From: Xiphydria camelus
Taxonomy: Eukaryota; Arthropoda; Insecta; Hymenoptera; Xiphydriidae
Assembly (NCBI GenBank): GCA_963678675.1
Contig: OY783192.1
Coordinates: 13,500,424 to 13,564,423 of the forward strand
Direction: 5' to 3'
DNA: 64,000 nt
The notes beneath the pieces are model-generated. The model saw only the letters and a list, made by a program, of their open reading frames with translations, had not been told where the DNA came from and did not search any database. The position numbers and the translations under genes are program-made. Positions 22,323 to 33,374 of the stretch are shown here, piece after piece. The stretch's first letter is position 1. The number at the start of each line of letters is the position of its first letter.

Positions 22323-22972
22323 TATTGACAATGTGTAATGGATTATTTAAGAACAATACAACTTTGCCATAACTATATTTTTAGTAACGATTTGTTACGT
22401 TAAGTAACGTTTGAGATTATGTGGCTACCACCATCTTTAACCTCGAAAGTCATCTTTGTAGCAAAGTTTATGCAACTTAAAACGAGAAACATTAAAATTG
22501 ACGTTATTGTATTAAAACTTTTTAATTTATTTTTATGTTAAACATTTTTTAATTGCGAAATTAATTTTTTTATAGAGATGTTAACGAGGACGAAGAACAA
22601 GTTCATGAATTAGAACTTATGATGTATGAAAATGCTCAGAACAATGATGGAAACTACAATTTGGAAGGCGAAAAGAGGTGATTGCAATACAAGTCACATT
22701 TGAAGTAGTCTTTTAAAAGTATATCTACATTCTCTCTAGAGCTAAGAAAGTCCTAACTCGTGGAAATTTCCATAAGACTATATTACATCTTATGGTTTAT
22801 GGCTATGGTATAGATGTAATATGTTAAAAAACTTATGACTTTATAATATTTTATTCTTAAATTTCAATAGGAATGTCATTGTAGAAGAGAACAATCTGCA
22901 CGATAATTTTATAGAGGACGACGACATCATCGATAAAGTCTCGGAGCAAGTGTCTGACGATGAAGAACAAAT

Positions 22973-24150
22973 GAGGAGGGTTCATGCAAAAGCAGACATG
23001 TCCATTTTTAACCCAAATCTATTTTTATCCAGATTTGTACTCTCTTGAATGGTTTCTAGGACTGACCTTATCTAGATTCCCGCAAAGAAAGAAAAATCTT
23101 ATATTATTTCTTATTTAAACCTACCGAGTTCAATCAGAACAAGACGTATCCAAATTAAAATTAAAAGTAAACAAAACAAGACAAATCCCATTACATGTAG
23201 TCTCTTAATTTTAGTTTTTCTTCAAAACAAGACATATCCCCACACAATTTTACTTGATTTATGCTTCCTATTTTACCGACTAAACTGCGCTATTAGTCAG
23301 CTGCTCGTTTAGTCTGCGAATAAGTGACGAACGAAACAAGTTTTTTTGTCTATGTTTAAGTTATTTTTGTGGTATATTAATAATGGAAAGTAGCGTTGGC
23401 ACTCTCAACCTAAGCAGTAGAAAGAAAAATCCGAAAACTTATTCAATAAAGGTACCGTAATAAAATATAGGGGTTGCCTATTTTTTCGCTTTGAAAACAT
23501 TACTAAACAAAAATATGTACCTTTTTTAAAGAAAAAGGACGTAAAGAAGATAATCACTTAGAGGAATTGCCAATAGGTAACCCAATTCCGACAGAAAGAA
23601 AGAAAAATTTCACACTCTTAGAAAAACAATTTAATAATGCAGATATTCAGTGGCAAGATCTTGCTCCATTGGAGTTCCTTAAAAATATTTTGGAAGAAGA
23701 TACGGGGCATTTGAGGGAATAAGAATAAATGGAAGAAAATGAGGCTGTCGATGAGACCTGTGATTATCTTGAAGATGACAAAGAAGTATATATTTAAATA
23801 AAACATTTTTTATACTGGTTTGGAGTTTTTAAAATAAAATACGTTAAAAAATATTATCTTATCTCCTTTGTCCAAACAAATCTAGACATCTCCTCCATGT
23901 GTCCAAATAAAATCAGACATATCCGTTGTGTTCATGCAAAAGTAGACATATCCAGTTTTTTTGGTCAAATATCTCCGAGAAACAATGTCTTTTTACAAAT
24001 ATTTTTCTTTGATATATTAGTGGAATCCTTCTACACCGCCCTATCTAAACCGTTTTCTTCTAAATCAGCCGACCTTTAACAAGGTAGTTTCTGCTGTTTT
24101 TCCAGACTTTGTCATAAACGGACATGTCTGCTTTTGCATGAACCCTCCTC
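22973..24150. mobile_element. 1.18-kb element with AAAT duplication and spaced GACATATCC repeats
   Basis: TIRs start GAGGAGGGTTCATGCAAAAG, and AAAT flanks both sides (22969-22972, 24151-24154). Removing it restores the host reading frame QMVIRDH exactly. Short variants of CARACATATCC recur about eight times near both ends. A small two-exon frame lies inside: an ATG near 23383 with donor about 23451, then about 23529-23722, including HLEELPIGNPIP and ending in stop TAA. A 4-bp duplication is shared with the Sola-like element at 1596, but the encoded peptide is not recognised. Confidence 0.7.
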
Positions 24151-24432
24151 AAATGGTGATTCGAGATCATTACATACGGAGAGATTTTGTCGACAATGAA
24201 TATGATGAGGCACCGTTGTACCGTGGCGCGCAGATAACCGTTAAAGAAAGCATGCTGATGGCACATATTAGCCCTGCAACTAAATCACAACCTGACGATG
24301 ACAGCGATTGCCGACGTAATTAGGGTGATAATGGCTATTACAATTAACAATATTATTACTCTTGGTGTTCATATGAAGTTTGATGAACAAATGTATGTTG
24401 CTTTTCCAATCTATAAGAAGGAGCTCGAATAA

Positions 24433-24949
24433 ATAAGATTTTATAATTGTATTATTCTTTTCTCAACCTTTCTCTAAATTTATGATTATATCTTTTGATA
24501 AATATTTTTGCATAGACGCAAATTGATATTAATAAATAAAAAATTATATGAATGTTTACTCATCCTACATTAATTGATTGTATTTCATTTACTATAATAA
24601 TCTGCGCTTTTCAATAAACAGTATAGTTTATAATTTGCTCAACATATTCTGGAGACTCGAAATCAAATAATTTATTGATTTAATAATTAAACAAATTACA
24701 ATTTTTGTCCATTTATTCACTGTTGAATAATGGCGCGTCCCCAACTGTGTTAACCGGTTCGGTTTTTCGACTGTCGCGCGGCAGCACCTCGCGTCAACGC
24801 TCGTCGATCGTCGATCAATGCCACGTTGCACGGTCACGTGTGCCTCTCATCTCTTCCGGTTCTTATCAGCTCTTCCGTTTGCAGTTTCTGCTCGGTTCTT
24901 CTCAAGTGCTTGTCGATCTTGTGTAAGAGGCCAGTCGACAAGTGCATTG
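24433..24949. other. spacer, no gene recognised
   Basis: AT-rich to about 24720, then a GC-richer block with TCGTCGATCGTCGATC repeats. No gene or LTR could be supported. Confidence 0.4.
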
Positions 24950-27361
24950 ATAGCGGGAGCAATTCCGGACAAGCTGGAAATAATTTTAATTTGTTTCAAT
25001 TGGTGTTAAGAAGCACGTATTAAATTTGCACCCCCCAGAAAAAGCCCGGATTTGGCCGCCAATTTAAGAAAAGGGGTTAAAAAAACCTTTTTTTCTTTAT
25101 TATTTGTCAATAACTCGATTTCTATAAACTTTAGAGCAAAAAAATATAGTTACGAAAATTAAAGCAAATTAAATTATCTATAAAAATGTTCTATATGTTT
25201 TTCCCGTGCGACTATCTGGTTCGAAGTTATATCGGAATCAAAAGCTAGATATATTATAGGAATTTATTATTTTCTTTATCTCCTAGGCACATTTAACCCC
25301 TTTCTGCATGATTTTTGTAAATTCCATGAAAAATATATATATGACAGCTTTGCCCCTATTATTCATCAGAAAAATAATTTTTAAAATATTTATCAAAAAA
25401 TAAACATTTATTAAAAAAAAAAATTATTTATGCCTTATATGGTACACCATACATAGGAACAATAACATACGTACAATTGGCTACTAATAGATACAACTTT
25501 TTTATATATATTGCAGTCGAGAAGATTTACAACGATTTATGGTAGCACACATCAGGTAGGTATCAGTGTACGTGCCATATATGGTAATAGATGCAGGAAG
25601 GGGTTAAGAAATAGCAACTGCTGTTATGCTTTCATGATTGAATTTATATTTGTTTTCTGTCGGCCAACCCTACTTCTGTTATATACGGAACGTTTAACTC
25701 AAGGTCATTAACCCTGTAAGCACCTAGCCAAGGAATGTCGGGTGTAAGAATCTATACAGGGAAAGAGTCGGGCTTTCCCGATCGAGCCTCCCGCTATGCT
25801 CAAAAAGGGCCAAAAAAGGAATTGTTTCATAATATTAGCAAATATCTCGATTAATATCAATTTTATAGCAAAATATCTAGTTATAAAAATTAAAGAAGAG
25901 TAGGTACTCTATTAAAAACGTTATGTAGGTACATTTTTTTGTACGACTACCTGTTTTGAAGTTATTGACGTTGAACTCTCGAAACTTAATAATTTTCTTA
26001 TTGTAGGCACTCGTAAACCCATCCAATTACTTTTTGCTGATATACATTTTTATTTGGTAAAGAAATCATATCACACATACTCTCACTCTCTCTTGTACTT
26101 GCTTCCACACCACCTAGGGGTAAAGTACCCGGCGCGTTTTTCTTAAAGTGGTCTCTCCAATAGGCCTAATCCACTATGCCACCAACTTAGATAACTTCAA
26201 GTTTCTTTTGAGGTTGTACCTCTAGGTGGTGTGGAAGCAAGTACAAGTATGTATGTGATATGACTCCTTACCAAATAAAAATGTATATCACCAAAAAGCA
26301 ATTGAATGTGTTTAAGAGTGCCTACAATAAGAAAATTATTAAGTTTCGAGAGCTCAACACCAATAACTTCAAAACAGGTAGTCGTACAAAAAAATGTACC
26401 TACATGACGTTTTTAATAGAGTATCTACTCTTCTTTAATTTTGATAACTACATATTTTGCTATAAAATTGATACTAATCGAGATATTTGCTAATATTAAG
26501 AAACAATTCCTTTTTTTGGCCCTTTTTGAGCATAGCGGGAGGCTCGATCGACTTTCCCTGTCTAGATTCTTGCACCCGACATTCCTTGTCTAGGTGCTTA
26601 CAGGGTTAATGACCTTGAGTTAAAAATTCCGTATACAACAGAAGTAGGGTTGGCCGACAGAAAATAAATATAAATTCAATCATGAAAGCATAACAGCAGT
26701 TGCTATTTCTTAACCCCTTTCTGCATCTATTAGCATATATGGCACGTACACTGATACCTACCTGATGTGTGCTACCATAAATCGTTGTAAATCTTCTCGA
26801 CTGCAATATATATAAAAAAGTTGTATCTATTAGTAGCCAATTGTACGTACGTTATTGTTCCTATGTATGGTGTACCATATATGGCATAAATAATTTTTTT
26901 TAATAAATGTTTATTTTTTCATAAATATTTTTAAAATTATTTTTCTGATAAATAATAGGGGCAAAGCTGTCATATATATATTTTTCATGGAATTTACAAA
27001 AATCATGCAGAAAGGGGTTAAATGTGCCTAGAATAAAGAAAATAATAAATGCCTATAATATATCCAGCTTTTGATGCCCATATAACTTCAAACCAGATAG
27101 TCGCACGGGAAAAACACATACAATATTTTTTATAGATAATTTAATTTGCTTTAATTTTCGTAACTACATTGTTTGCTCTAAAGTTTATAGAAATCGAGTT
27201 ATTGACAAATAATAAAGAAAAAACGTTTTTTATCCCCTTTTCTTAAGATGGCGGCCAAATCCGGGCTTTCTGGGGGGTGCAAATTTAATACGTGCTTTTT
27301 AACACCAAATTAAGTAAATTAAAATTATTTCCAGCTTGTGTCCGGAATTGCTCCCGCTATT
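24950..27361. repeat. 2.4-kb giant palindrome (foldback element)
   Basis: TAGCGGGAGCAATTCCGG at the left and its complement at 27340-27361 bound two arms of about 1.17 kb that pair along their whole length around a ~100-bp loop near 26170. Both arms contain the same 66-codon frame (25511-25711 plus, 26606-26806 minus), which is an artefact of duplication and not a gene. The loop border CCACACCACCTAGGGG and its mirror are recognisable in a third partial copy at 63590-64000. Confidence 0.8.
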
Positions 27362-29390
27362 AGCTATTTTCGTTGAGTGAAGAAGTCTTATAAAGAGGCG
27401 CAAGGCAAAGGGAAAAGTACGTGATTGTTTTCGTATCCTCCGTCTTTCTCGGTACCCTGCCCGCACCCCGCTTACCCACAAACTGAATTACTGAATAGTA
27501 GCACCACCAAGAAAATACGGCAGTACACCCGAATTTCAGCACGGCATCCCACGAATTTGCAAGTTTCGACCCCTCAAGTACGGCGTGGTTCTCACGCTGA
27601 GTGCCCGCAGCGGCCAGCAACCTGACAACGATTCGACTCTGCAATACAATATGCGATAACTTCCAGACCAATGTTCGGAAAATTATAAAACAAAATTTTC
27701 TTAAAACTTTAGACTTTCACAAATCATGAAAATTTAAGATTTTTTCACTATTTATTTCTGAAGACTCGAGATAGCCTGTCACACGAAATTTATTTATAAC
27801 AAAAAAAAGTTTATTTAATCGAAATTTTAATTGCGCTGTTTGATAGAGGAACCTTCAAAGTAATTGTGGTAAAAATGTTAGAATTTTTAACAAATATTTT
27901 CTCGATAAACGAGAGCGTTAAATAAATTAGATATGCAATTTCGATTCCTAATGTTTAAGCAAAAAGAAATATTATACATGCATAACAAAATTTTTTTCTT
28001 CAATCATTACAAGAATTTCATCTATTTTCTAAATCAATTTGCAAAATTTTGATATCTTTATTAGGACCAGAGAAAATAATTTTTTATTATTTACGGAAAG
28101 GGTATAGACGCCCGCCGGCCGGTGGGACAGGCAAGAGGGGCTATCCCTGGTATGGACGCTGTACTTGACGTGTTAATTCAGGTAATGCTGGGTTTCCGTA
28201 AATACTGCTACTTCGGAAGAATGAACAATTTGTATCATTTCATTAAATAATTTCTTTTTTACGGAAACGTTTACCTATTTTTATTTCTTGAACATGTAGA
28301 AAAGTACTAGTTAGCCCCCTTGAAGTCAAAAAATAACAATTCAGGCAATAGTTGACTCGAAAAAAGAAATATAAATAGTTTGAAATAATTTTTATAACTA
28401 AGTTTACTTACAGTTAATATTTCAATCTAAAAAGGTTACTTACATAAACAGTTATAAGTACAATATAGGTACATAGAAGTAAAAATAAATTAAATAAATA
28501 AATATATTTAAAATGATTAATTAGGTACATTAAAATTAATTTTCTCGTAAATAAAAATTATTAATTAAATTGAAATTAATTGTTTCGTACATTGTTATTT
28601 ATTAAATTTAAATTATTTACTGCTAAAAGTGACCAAGTCACAAAGCTATGATAGTAAAAGTGACCAAGTAGGCTTGGTCATTGACATGACAGAAAAATTG
28701 CTTTATTAAAATAGTCATTTCAAAGTCTATTAGCAGAATAGAGAAAACTGGTGCAAATAACTAGTGTATCAAGTGAAAAATTTGTAGGATATTAATAAAA
28801 TTATTGTCAAATATATATGTTCGAAAGTATTAACAAATTTTATTTTAAAATCATTTTAGCATAGTGTAACTTCCTTTAGTGCCGATTTGAAAGAAGAAAT
28901 ATGAACTGGCAAACATTATACTGCAAAGGAGGAAAGTGGACAGTTGCTTCGGGTATAACTGGAAGTGCAGGGGGAAATATATGGTATTTGAAAGAAAGTT
29001 AACACTCGAAAACCACAGATGTAATGAGATAAATCTATATATTTTATTAGGTATAAAACCTAAATTAAAGATTTAAATAATCATCAATACAATAGATTTA
29101 TTATTCAGTAGGTAGGGATTACTTAATATTTACACATGACTTGAAATAATAATAAAATATTTGTGACTTGTAGCCTTGATTACAAATACAACCAGTGGTG
29201 GGTAAAATGGTTTTAGAAATGTATTTAAAATGAAAGAGTACAAAATGTATAGCACAAAAACCATTTAATGAAAATGGAAAATTATTTGTCAATTTTAATT
29301 GCAAATGCAAAATGAAAAATATATATTTTAAATAATTGAAAGTAATTTCAAAAACCATATTTAAAAAAATACCATTTTCTCGTTACGTGA
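27362..29390. other. 2-kb AT-rich spacer
   Basis: A GC-richer piece (27370-27660) without a convincing frame, then long AT-rich sequence. The motif AAAGTGACCAAGT occurs twice near 28625 and 28655. A GC island at 28095-28150 is unexplained. No gene is supported. Confidence 0.4.
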
Positions 29391-30620
29391 AGATTTTTTA
29401 CGAATATTGGTATAGAGCTTTCTTGTAGATCGAAATCTGGTCTTCAAAAAATAATAGTATATACAAATAATACTTGTGTGTATAATAACATATAATATAA
29501 AACAGTTTATATAGAAAAATTGTTAGATGTGAAACATCGAAATTCTTCTTTGTAGAAAGTATGCGATAGGAAGGATGGACCACGCGTCCGTCGAAAGAAC
29601 ACGTGCGCCAGTGCGCATTTGTATTTATGACTGTGGTACTATTAAATGGTACGAGAGAACCGTTGTGTCTTATTCAAAAAGCGCATTTAGTTTACTCTCT
29701 CTTAACTCTGTCATTTTCTATAAAAACTGTTTTATATTATATGTTATTATACACACACGTATTATTTGTATATACTATTATTTATATCTCTATTTTTGGT
29801 TTTCTTTCAATTGTATTCACTTCATTTGACAATGATCAATACTTGTTTCTATGCATGGTGGGAGAAGGAAATTCTTCGAAACCACCGAGCTGGGGCATGA
29901 AAATTGGCGCCGGGAGAGTACGCAGATTCAGCGCCGTTCGGTTGGTGCTATCCCCGAAGAAGTACACGTGCACCGCAATAGTCGAATTTATTGCGGGTCT
30001 GCAGTTTGTCCGAGGAGAGCATAAAAGGCTGAGGGTTTCTGTTGCCTCCCGCGAGGCTCCTGAAATCTGAGTACGCGGTCGAGGCCCTTCGCTTGCGACC
30101 CGGCGCCTATCACTCTCGCTAGACTGAGTTACTATCTATTTAGCCGGTCAAATAGACTGAAATTTCTCTGGCAGTAAATTTTTATCGTGTATCCACTGCA
30201 ATCTAGCTAGATTTATTTTTCTCAACCGAGATTCTAGACTAACTCTCGCTAGATTGTTCTCAATGCTGTGTCCACTTGAGTAAATCTAGCTGAAAACGAA
30301 AGAATACATTCGCCAGTGCGCATTTGTATTTATAATTGTGATACTATTAAACGGTACAAACCGTTGTGTCTAATTCAAAAAGCGCATTTAGTTTACTCTC
30401 TCTTAACTCTGCCATCAGTCGCTGTTCCGTCTCGCGATAAACGGAATTCGACACAACGGTTCGTACCGTTTAATGGTATCACAGTCATAAATACAAATGC
30501 GCACTGGCGGACGTATTCTTTCAACGGATGCGTGGTCCATCCTTCCTATCGCATACTTTCTACAAAGAAGAATTTCGATGTTTCACATCTAACAATTTTC
30601 CTATACAAACGGTATTTAAA
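29391..30620. repeat. 1.2-kb inverted repeat with repeated inner modules
   Basis: The block around 29535-29700 (AGGATGGACCACGCGTCCGT, then AGCGCATTTAGTTTACTCTC) returns inverted at 30440-30600 and again in direct orientation at 30310-30415. The outer region 29440-29520 also recurs inverted just inside at 29725-29790. It is probably a foldback element rearranged by internal duplication. The frame at 29603-30070 is not recognised as a protein. Confidence 0.6.
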
Positions 30621-31109
30621 TGTTATTTTTAAACATGCTAACCAATGATCAATCAATCCTCATGCTTTCATTAATGAGGGTAAATACTGCTTCGTACACC
30701 GATACAGTGAGCGTGTAGTAGTAAGTGGTTAAGCTAGGGCTCGGCGAACGTTGGGACGCAGTTCAGTGAGGAGACGCAGGGTGACCGTTGCCTCTATATC
30801 TATATATAGAATAGATATAGATATAGAGGCAATGTTCAACGTTCGCTTGGCCTTAGGGCCGGTTTTACCAACACGGTATAAACGCCGTATAGCGCTATAC
30901 TGAGAATAACCTGTACGCAAGCGTTTTACCACGATGGTATAAGTCTGGAATAGGATAAACTTTGGAATAAATGCAGGGATAGCTTATCCGGCAGTTTCAG
31001 CGCTGGATAAGCTAGCTATCCTCGGTATAACCTAACTTTTTGTTTGCGTCTTTATTATTCCGTGACAGAATCAAAACCGTGACAGAATCATAATAATTGT
31101 TATTAGTTG

Positions 31110-31479
31110 TGAAATAGAGTTGATTGATGTGCCAGTTTTCAAATCATCATCTGATGATGAAATTGACGTCTTACAAAGAATGAGAAATCCTAGGAAAATA
31201 CGTGCCCGCGGTAAGTAAATAAAGGATACCTATATACCTACTAATTTATAACCAACATCTAATACAAAACTATTCCAGAGTTGACTATTTCGAAGAATAC
31301 AATGGTTGTAGAATTCTTCACTTGATTTCGTTTGGAAAAACAAACCTGTCAGAGATTATTGGGACAAATACGACATCGCATTGCTTCGAGGTCGCCAAGA
31401 AATGCAGCAATTCAGCCAGCAACAAAATTATTGCCGACTTTAAGATTTCTTGCTTCGGGATCAATGCTAATTACTGTAG
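31110..31479 (+). pseudogene. Harbinger transposase N-terminal fragment
   Basis: The first exon ends IDVLQRMRNPRKIRAR at a GTAAGT donor (31211). After a CAG acceptor the second gives FRLEKQTCQRLLGQIRHRIA, RNAAIQPATKLLPTLRFLAS and GSMLITVG, the typical HARBI1-like N-terminus (RFRLSK...LLxxI...LRFxAxGS). A frame change is needed near 31320. The DDE catalytic domain is absent: the exon ends at a GTAATC donor and the captured sequence follows. Confidence 0.7.
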
Positions 31480-31500
31480 GTAATCGTTTTTATCATAATG

Positions 31501-31970
31501 TTAAAACTTTTAATGAGTCATTATTATATGCTGCCACCTTTGCAACCTCCAACGACTCCTAACATCGCGAGGAGAGCTAGTTTACAGGGCTACAAGTTCA
31601 TCGATCGGCATAAACCGCCACTGATCTCCCAGAAATCAATGGGCGACATACTGAAAAACATCAACAAAGTCAAAATGAAACTCGTTACAAGGTACGATTA
31701 AACAATTTTATCGCGGTAAACTTTTAATTCGCCAGGAACAAAGAGGAGTTTCGCATTGTCAGAATGTCGTGGCTGCGAAGGATTGATTTTGTTCACAGTG
31801 GGCTTTTAAACGTGTTTTTCAGATCGCCGGGTGGGAGACCTTTGCGAGCCAAACGAGAAAATAGCTCTTGCAACGACCTCCAAGAGATCTTACAGAAACG
31901 ATATATCGCAATGCAATCGCCGGACAGTAGAAATTCCACCGCAACGTTGACGTTCGATAATTCGTTCTAG
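31501..31970 (+). pseudogene. captured C-terminal exons of a mitochondrial fission regulator-like gene
   Basis: Exon A (about 31501-31691) encodes a proline-rich lead, then SMGDILKNINKVKMKLVTR and a GTACG donor. Exon B (31823-31970, TTTTTCAG acceptor) continues in phase as SPGGRPLRAKRENSSCNDLQ and ends EILQKRYIAMQSPDS... before TAG. The pattern 'DxLKxxNxVKLxxVxRSPGG' is what I associate with the MTFR1/MTFR2/MTFR1L family, which acts on mitochondrial fission. Both exons are open and the splice sites are intact. The normal gene would have several more upstream exons, none of which I find in the window. The retained intron argues for DNA-level capture, not retrocopy. It could still be the real gene end with flanking TE insertions. 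Confidence 0.55.
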
Positions 31971-32876
31971 ATTAAGAACTCGATGAGATACTCAAGTTCT
32001 CTGGGTCGCAGCAATCGCATCGGACGGTGCTCCGAGGAACGGCTATTGTAGCCTTCCTTTCCACGCGTGAGATTGAATCATGATTATAATTTTATCTGAG
32101 TCAGAGCTTTGGAGAATCAAAATTAATAGATCTCTCTTCTTTTTTTATAAATGAGTCTTTCTCTGCGAGGTAATTTCGCACGACACATTTTAGATTATAG
32201 TTCTTTTTTAATAGGAGGATAGAAGCTCATAGAAACGTCGGGAAAATTTTGTTTTCTCTCTTCGCTCTTTTACTCAGAAAATGCAAGTTTAAATTTAAAA
32301 TTGACGCACGCGGGTCTCTAATCGCGAGAATCTCAACGGTATCCAATAATATCAACCAAAGAAGTCATCTACCATTGCATTGTCTTCTATAAGTAACATT
32401 TAAATTTATCTAGGTTGACATTATACCTTTCTTCAATTCGCGTGATTGCAGAGTTTTCAGGAGCAGAAGTGATACATCCGTCGTACGATGTAGAATATGA
32501 AAAAATTTTAGATTTGCATTGATACACTTTTGTAAGATACCTCGGCATTAGACATCAAGTCGTACAACGCTCTTTGTATACTTTTTAGATAGGGTCGCGT
32601 ATACTTAAAAAAACGATAACATTGTACCGCTCTATGTAATCTCAGAGTAATGTCACTGTGTGATAAATCTTAAGTTGTAGCGATTTAAAAGTTTATAGAT
32701 TTTAGAATATATTTTGTCCGATACGAGATTTGGATCAAATGGTGCAATTTTACGTTGTAATTACTATTATTGTGTGACGACCCTTATAGTTTTTTGAGAC
32801 TGAACACATTCTTGTTGGTGAGATATCGAATGTTTGGACGTGTTTTGTACCTGATGCTTTTATCGACGACTCGAAA

Positions 32877-32882
32877 ATAAAA
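32877..32882 (+). terminator. polyadenylation signal of the MTFR-like 3' UTR
   Basis: AATAAA lies 907 bases after the TAG stop, followed by GT-rich sequence. The intervening 31971-32876 shows no other gene and behaves as a 3' UTR. Confidence 0.5.
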
Positions 32883-33374
32883 GTTATTGTTACGAAAATA
32901 TAAATATATTGTTATAGATATCTTTTATTTACCGGGCACGTATTTTCTTTGGATTTCTGATTCTTGGTAATACGTCAATGTCATCATCAGATGATGATTA
33001 AAAAACTGGTACATCAATCAACTATTTCAAAATTAATAACAATTTACCACAACGATCAGGTTATGATTATGTCATGAAAGAATAAAGACGTCAAAAACAA
33101 AAAGTTAGGTTATACTGAGAATAACAACTCCGAATTTCATTTATCGCGCCGGAACAGCTGTCAAAACGACCAAATGTCATGCGCAGTACGTACTTCTTAC
33201 TACCAACCTAAAAATAATTTTAGATGGCCAACGCTTATACCTGGAATAGTTATCCCAGGCAAACTTGGAGCTGGTAAAACGCCTGCGCTTTATACCAGGT
33301 ATAAAGAAGAGTATAAATTTATCTTCGGTATACTTATTCTAGGTATAACTTGGCTTTGGTAAAACTGGCCCTTA

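Larger units (their letters stand above)
21660..24432 (+). pseudogene. TE-encoded protein of unassigned family, multi-exon, broken
   Basis: A frame from 21660 gives a basic then acidic segment to about 21910. Exon-like blocks follow at 22576-22678 (acceptor TTTATAG, donor GTGATT) and from 22872, reading SDDEEQM before an insertion at 22973. After the insertion, in phase, come VIRDHYIRRDFVDNEYDEAP and LYRGAQITVKESMLM. A frameshift near 24262 then leads to NHNLTMTAIADVIRVI and a final block ending at TAA about 24432. The LYxGAxITVxESxLxxLxxxxxHNLT motif is known to me from the N-terminus of uncharacterised arthropod and cnidarian transposon proteins. The middle is missing here. I do not assign a function. 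Confidence 0.55.
30856..33371. mobile_element. Harbinger-type element carrying a captured host gene end
   Basis: The TIR GGGCCGGTTTTACCAA (right: GGGCCAGTTTTACCAA when complemented) is flanked by TTA on both sides (30853-30855, 33372-33374), as expected for PIF/Harbinger. Left of centre is a transposase fragment. The right 400 bp are an inverted copy of the left transposase start (31020-31180 against 32958-33120). Between them lie the 3' exons, UTR and polyA signal of an MTFR-like gene. One outer target duplication implies that the whole 2.5 kb moved as a unit. Confidence 0.7.

Noticed and set aside
25511..26806. Two nearly identical 66-codon open frames (25511-25711 plus, 26606-26806 minus)
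   Set aside because: They are mirror images in the two arms of the palindrome, resemble no protein, and are explained by the inverted repeat.
24740..27660. Possible LTR retrotransposon around the palindrome
   Set aside because: No TG...CA bounded direct repeat, primer-binding site or gag/pol motif was found.
29603..30070. 155-codon open frame
   Set aside because: It lies over the repeated modules of the 29391-30620 inverted repeat, and its sequence is low-complexity without domain motifs.
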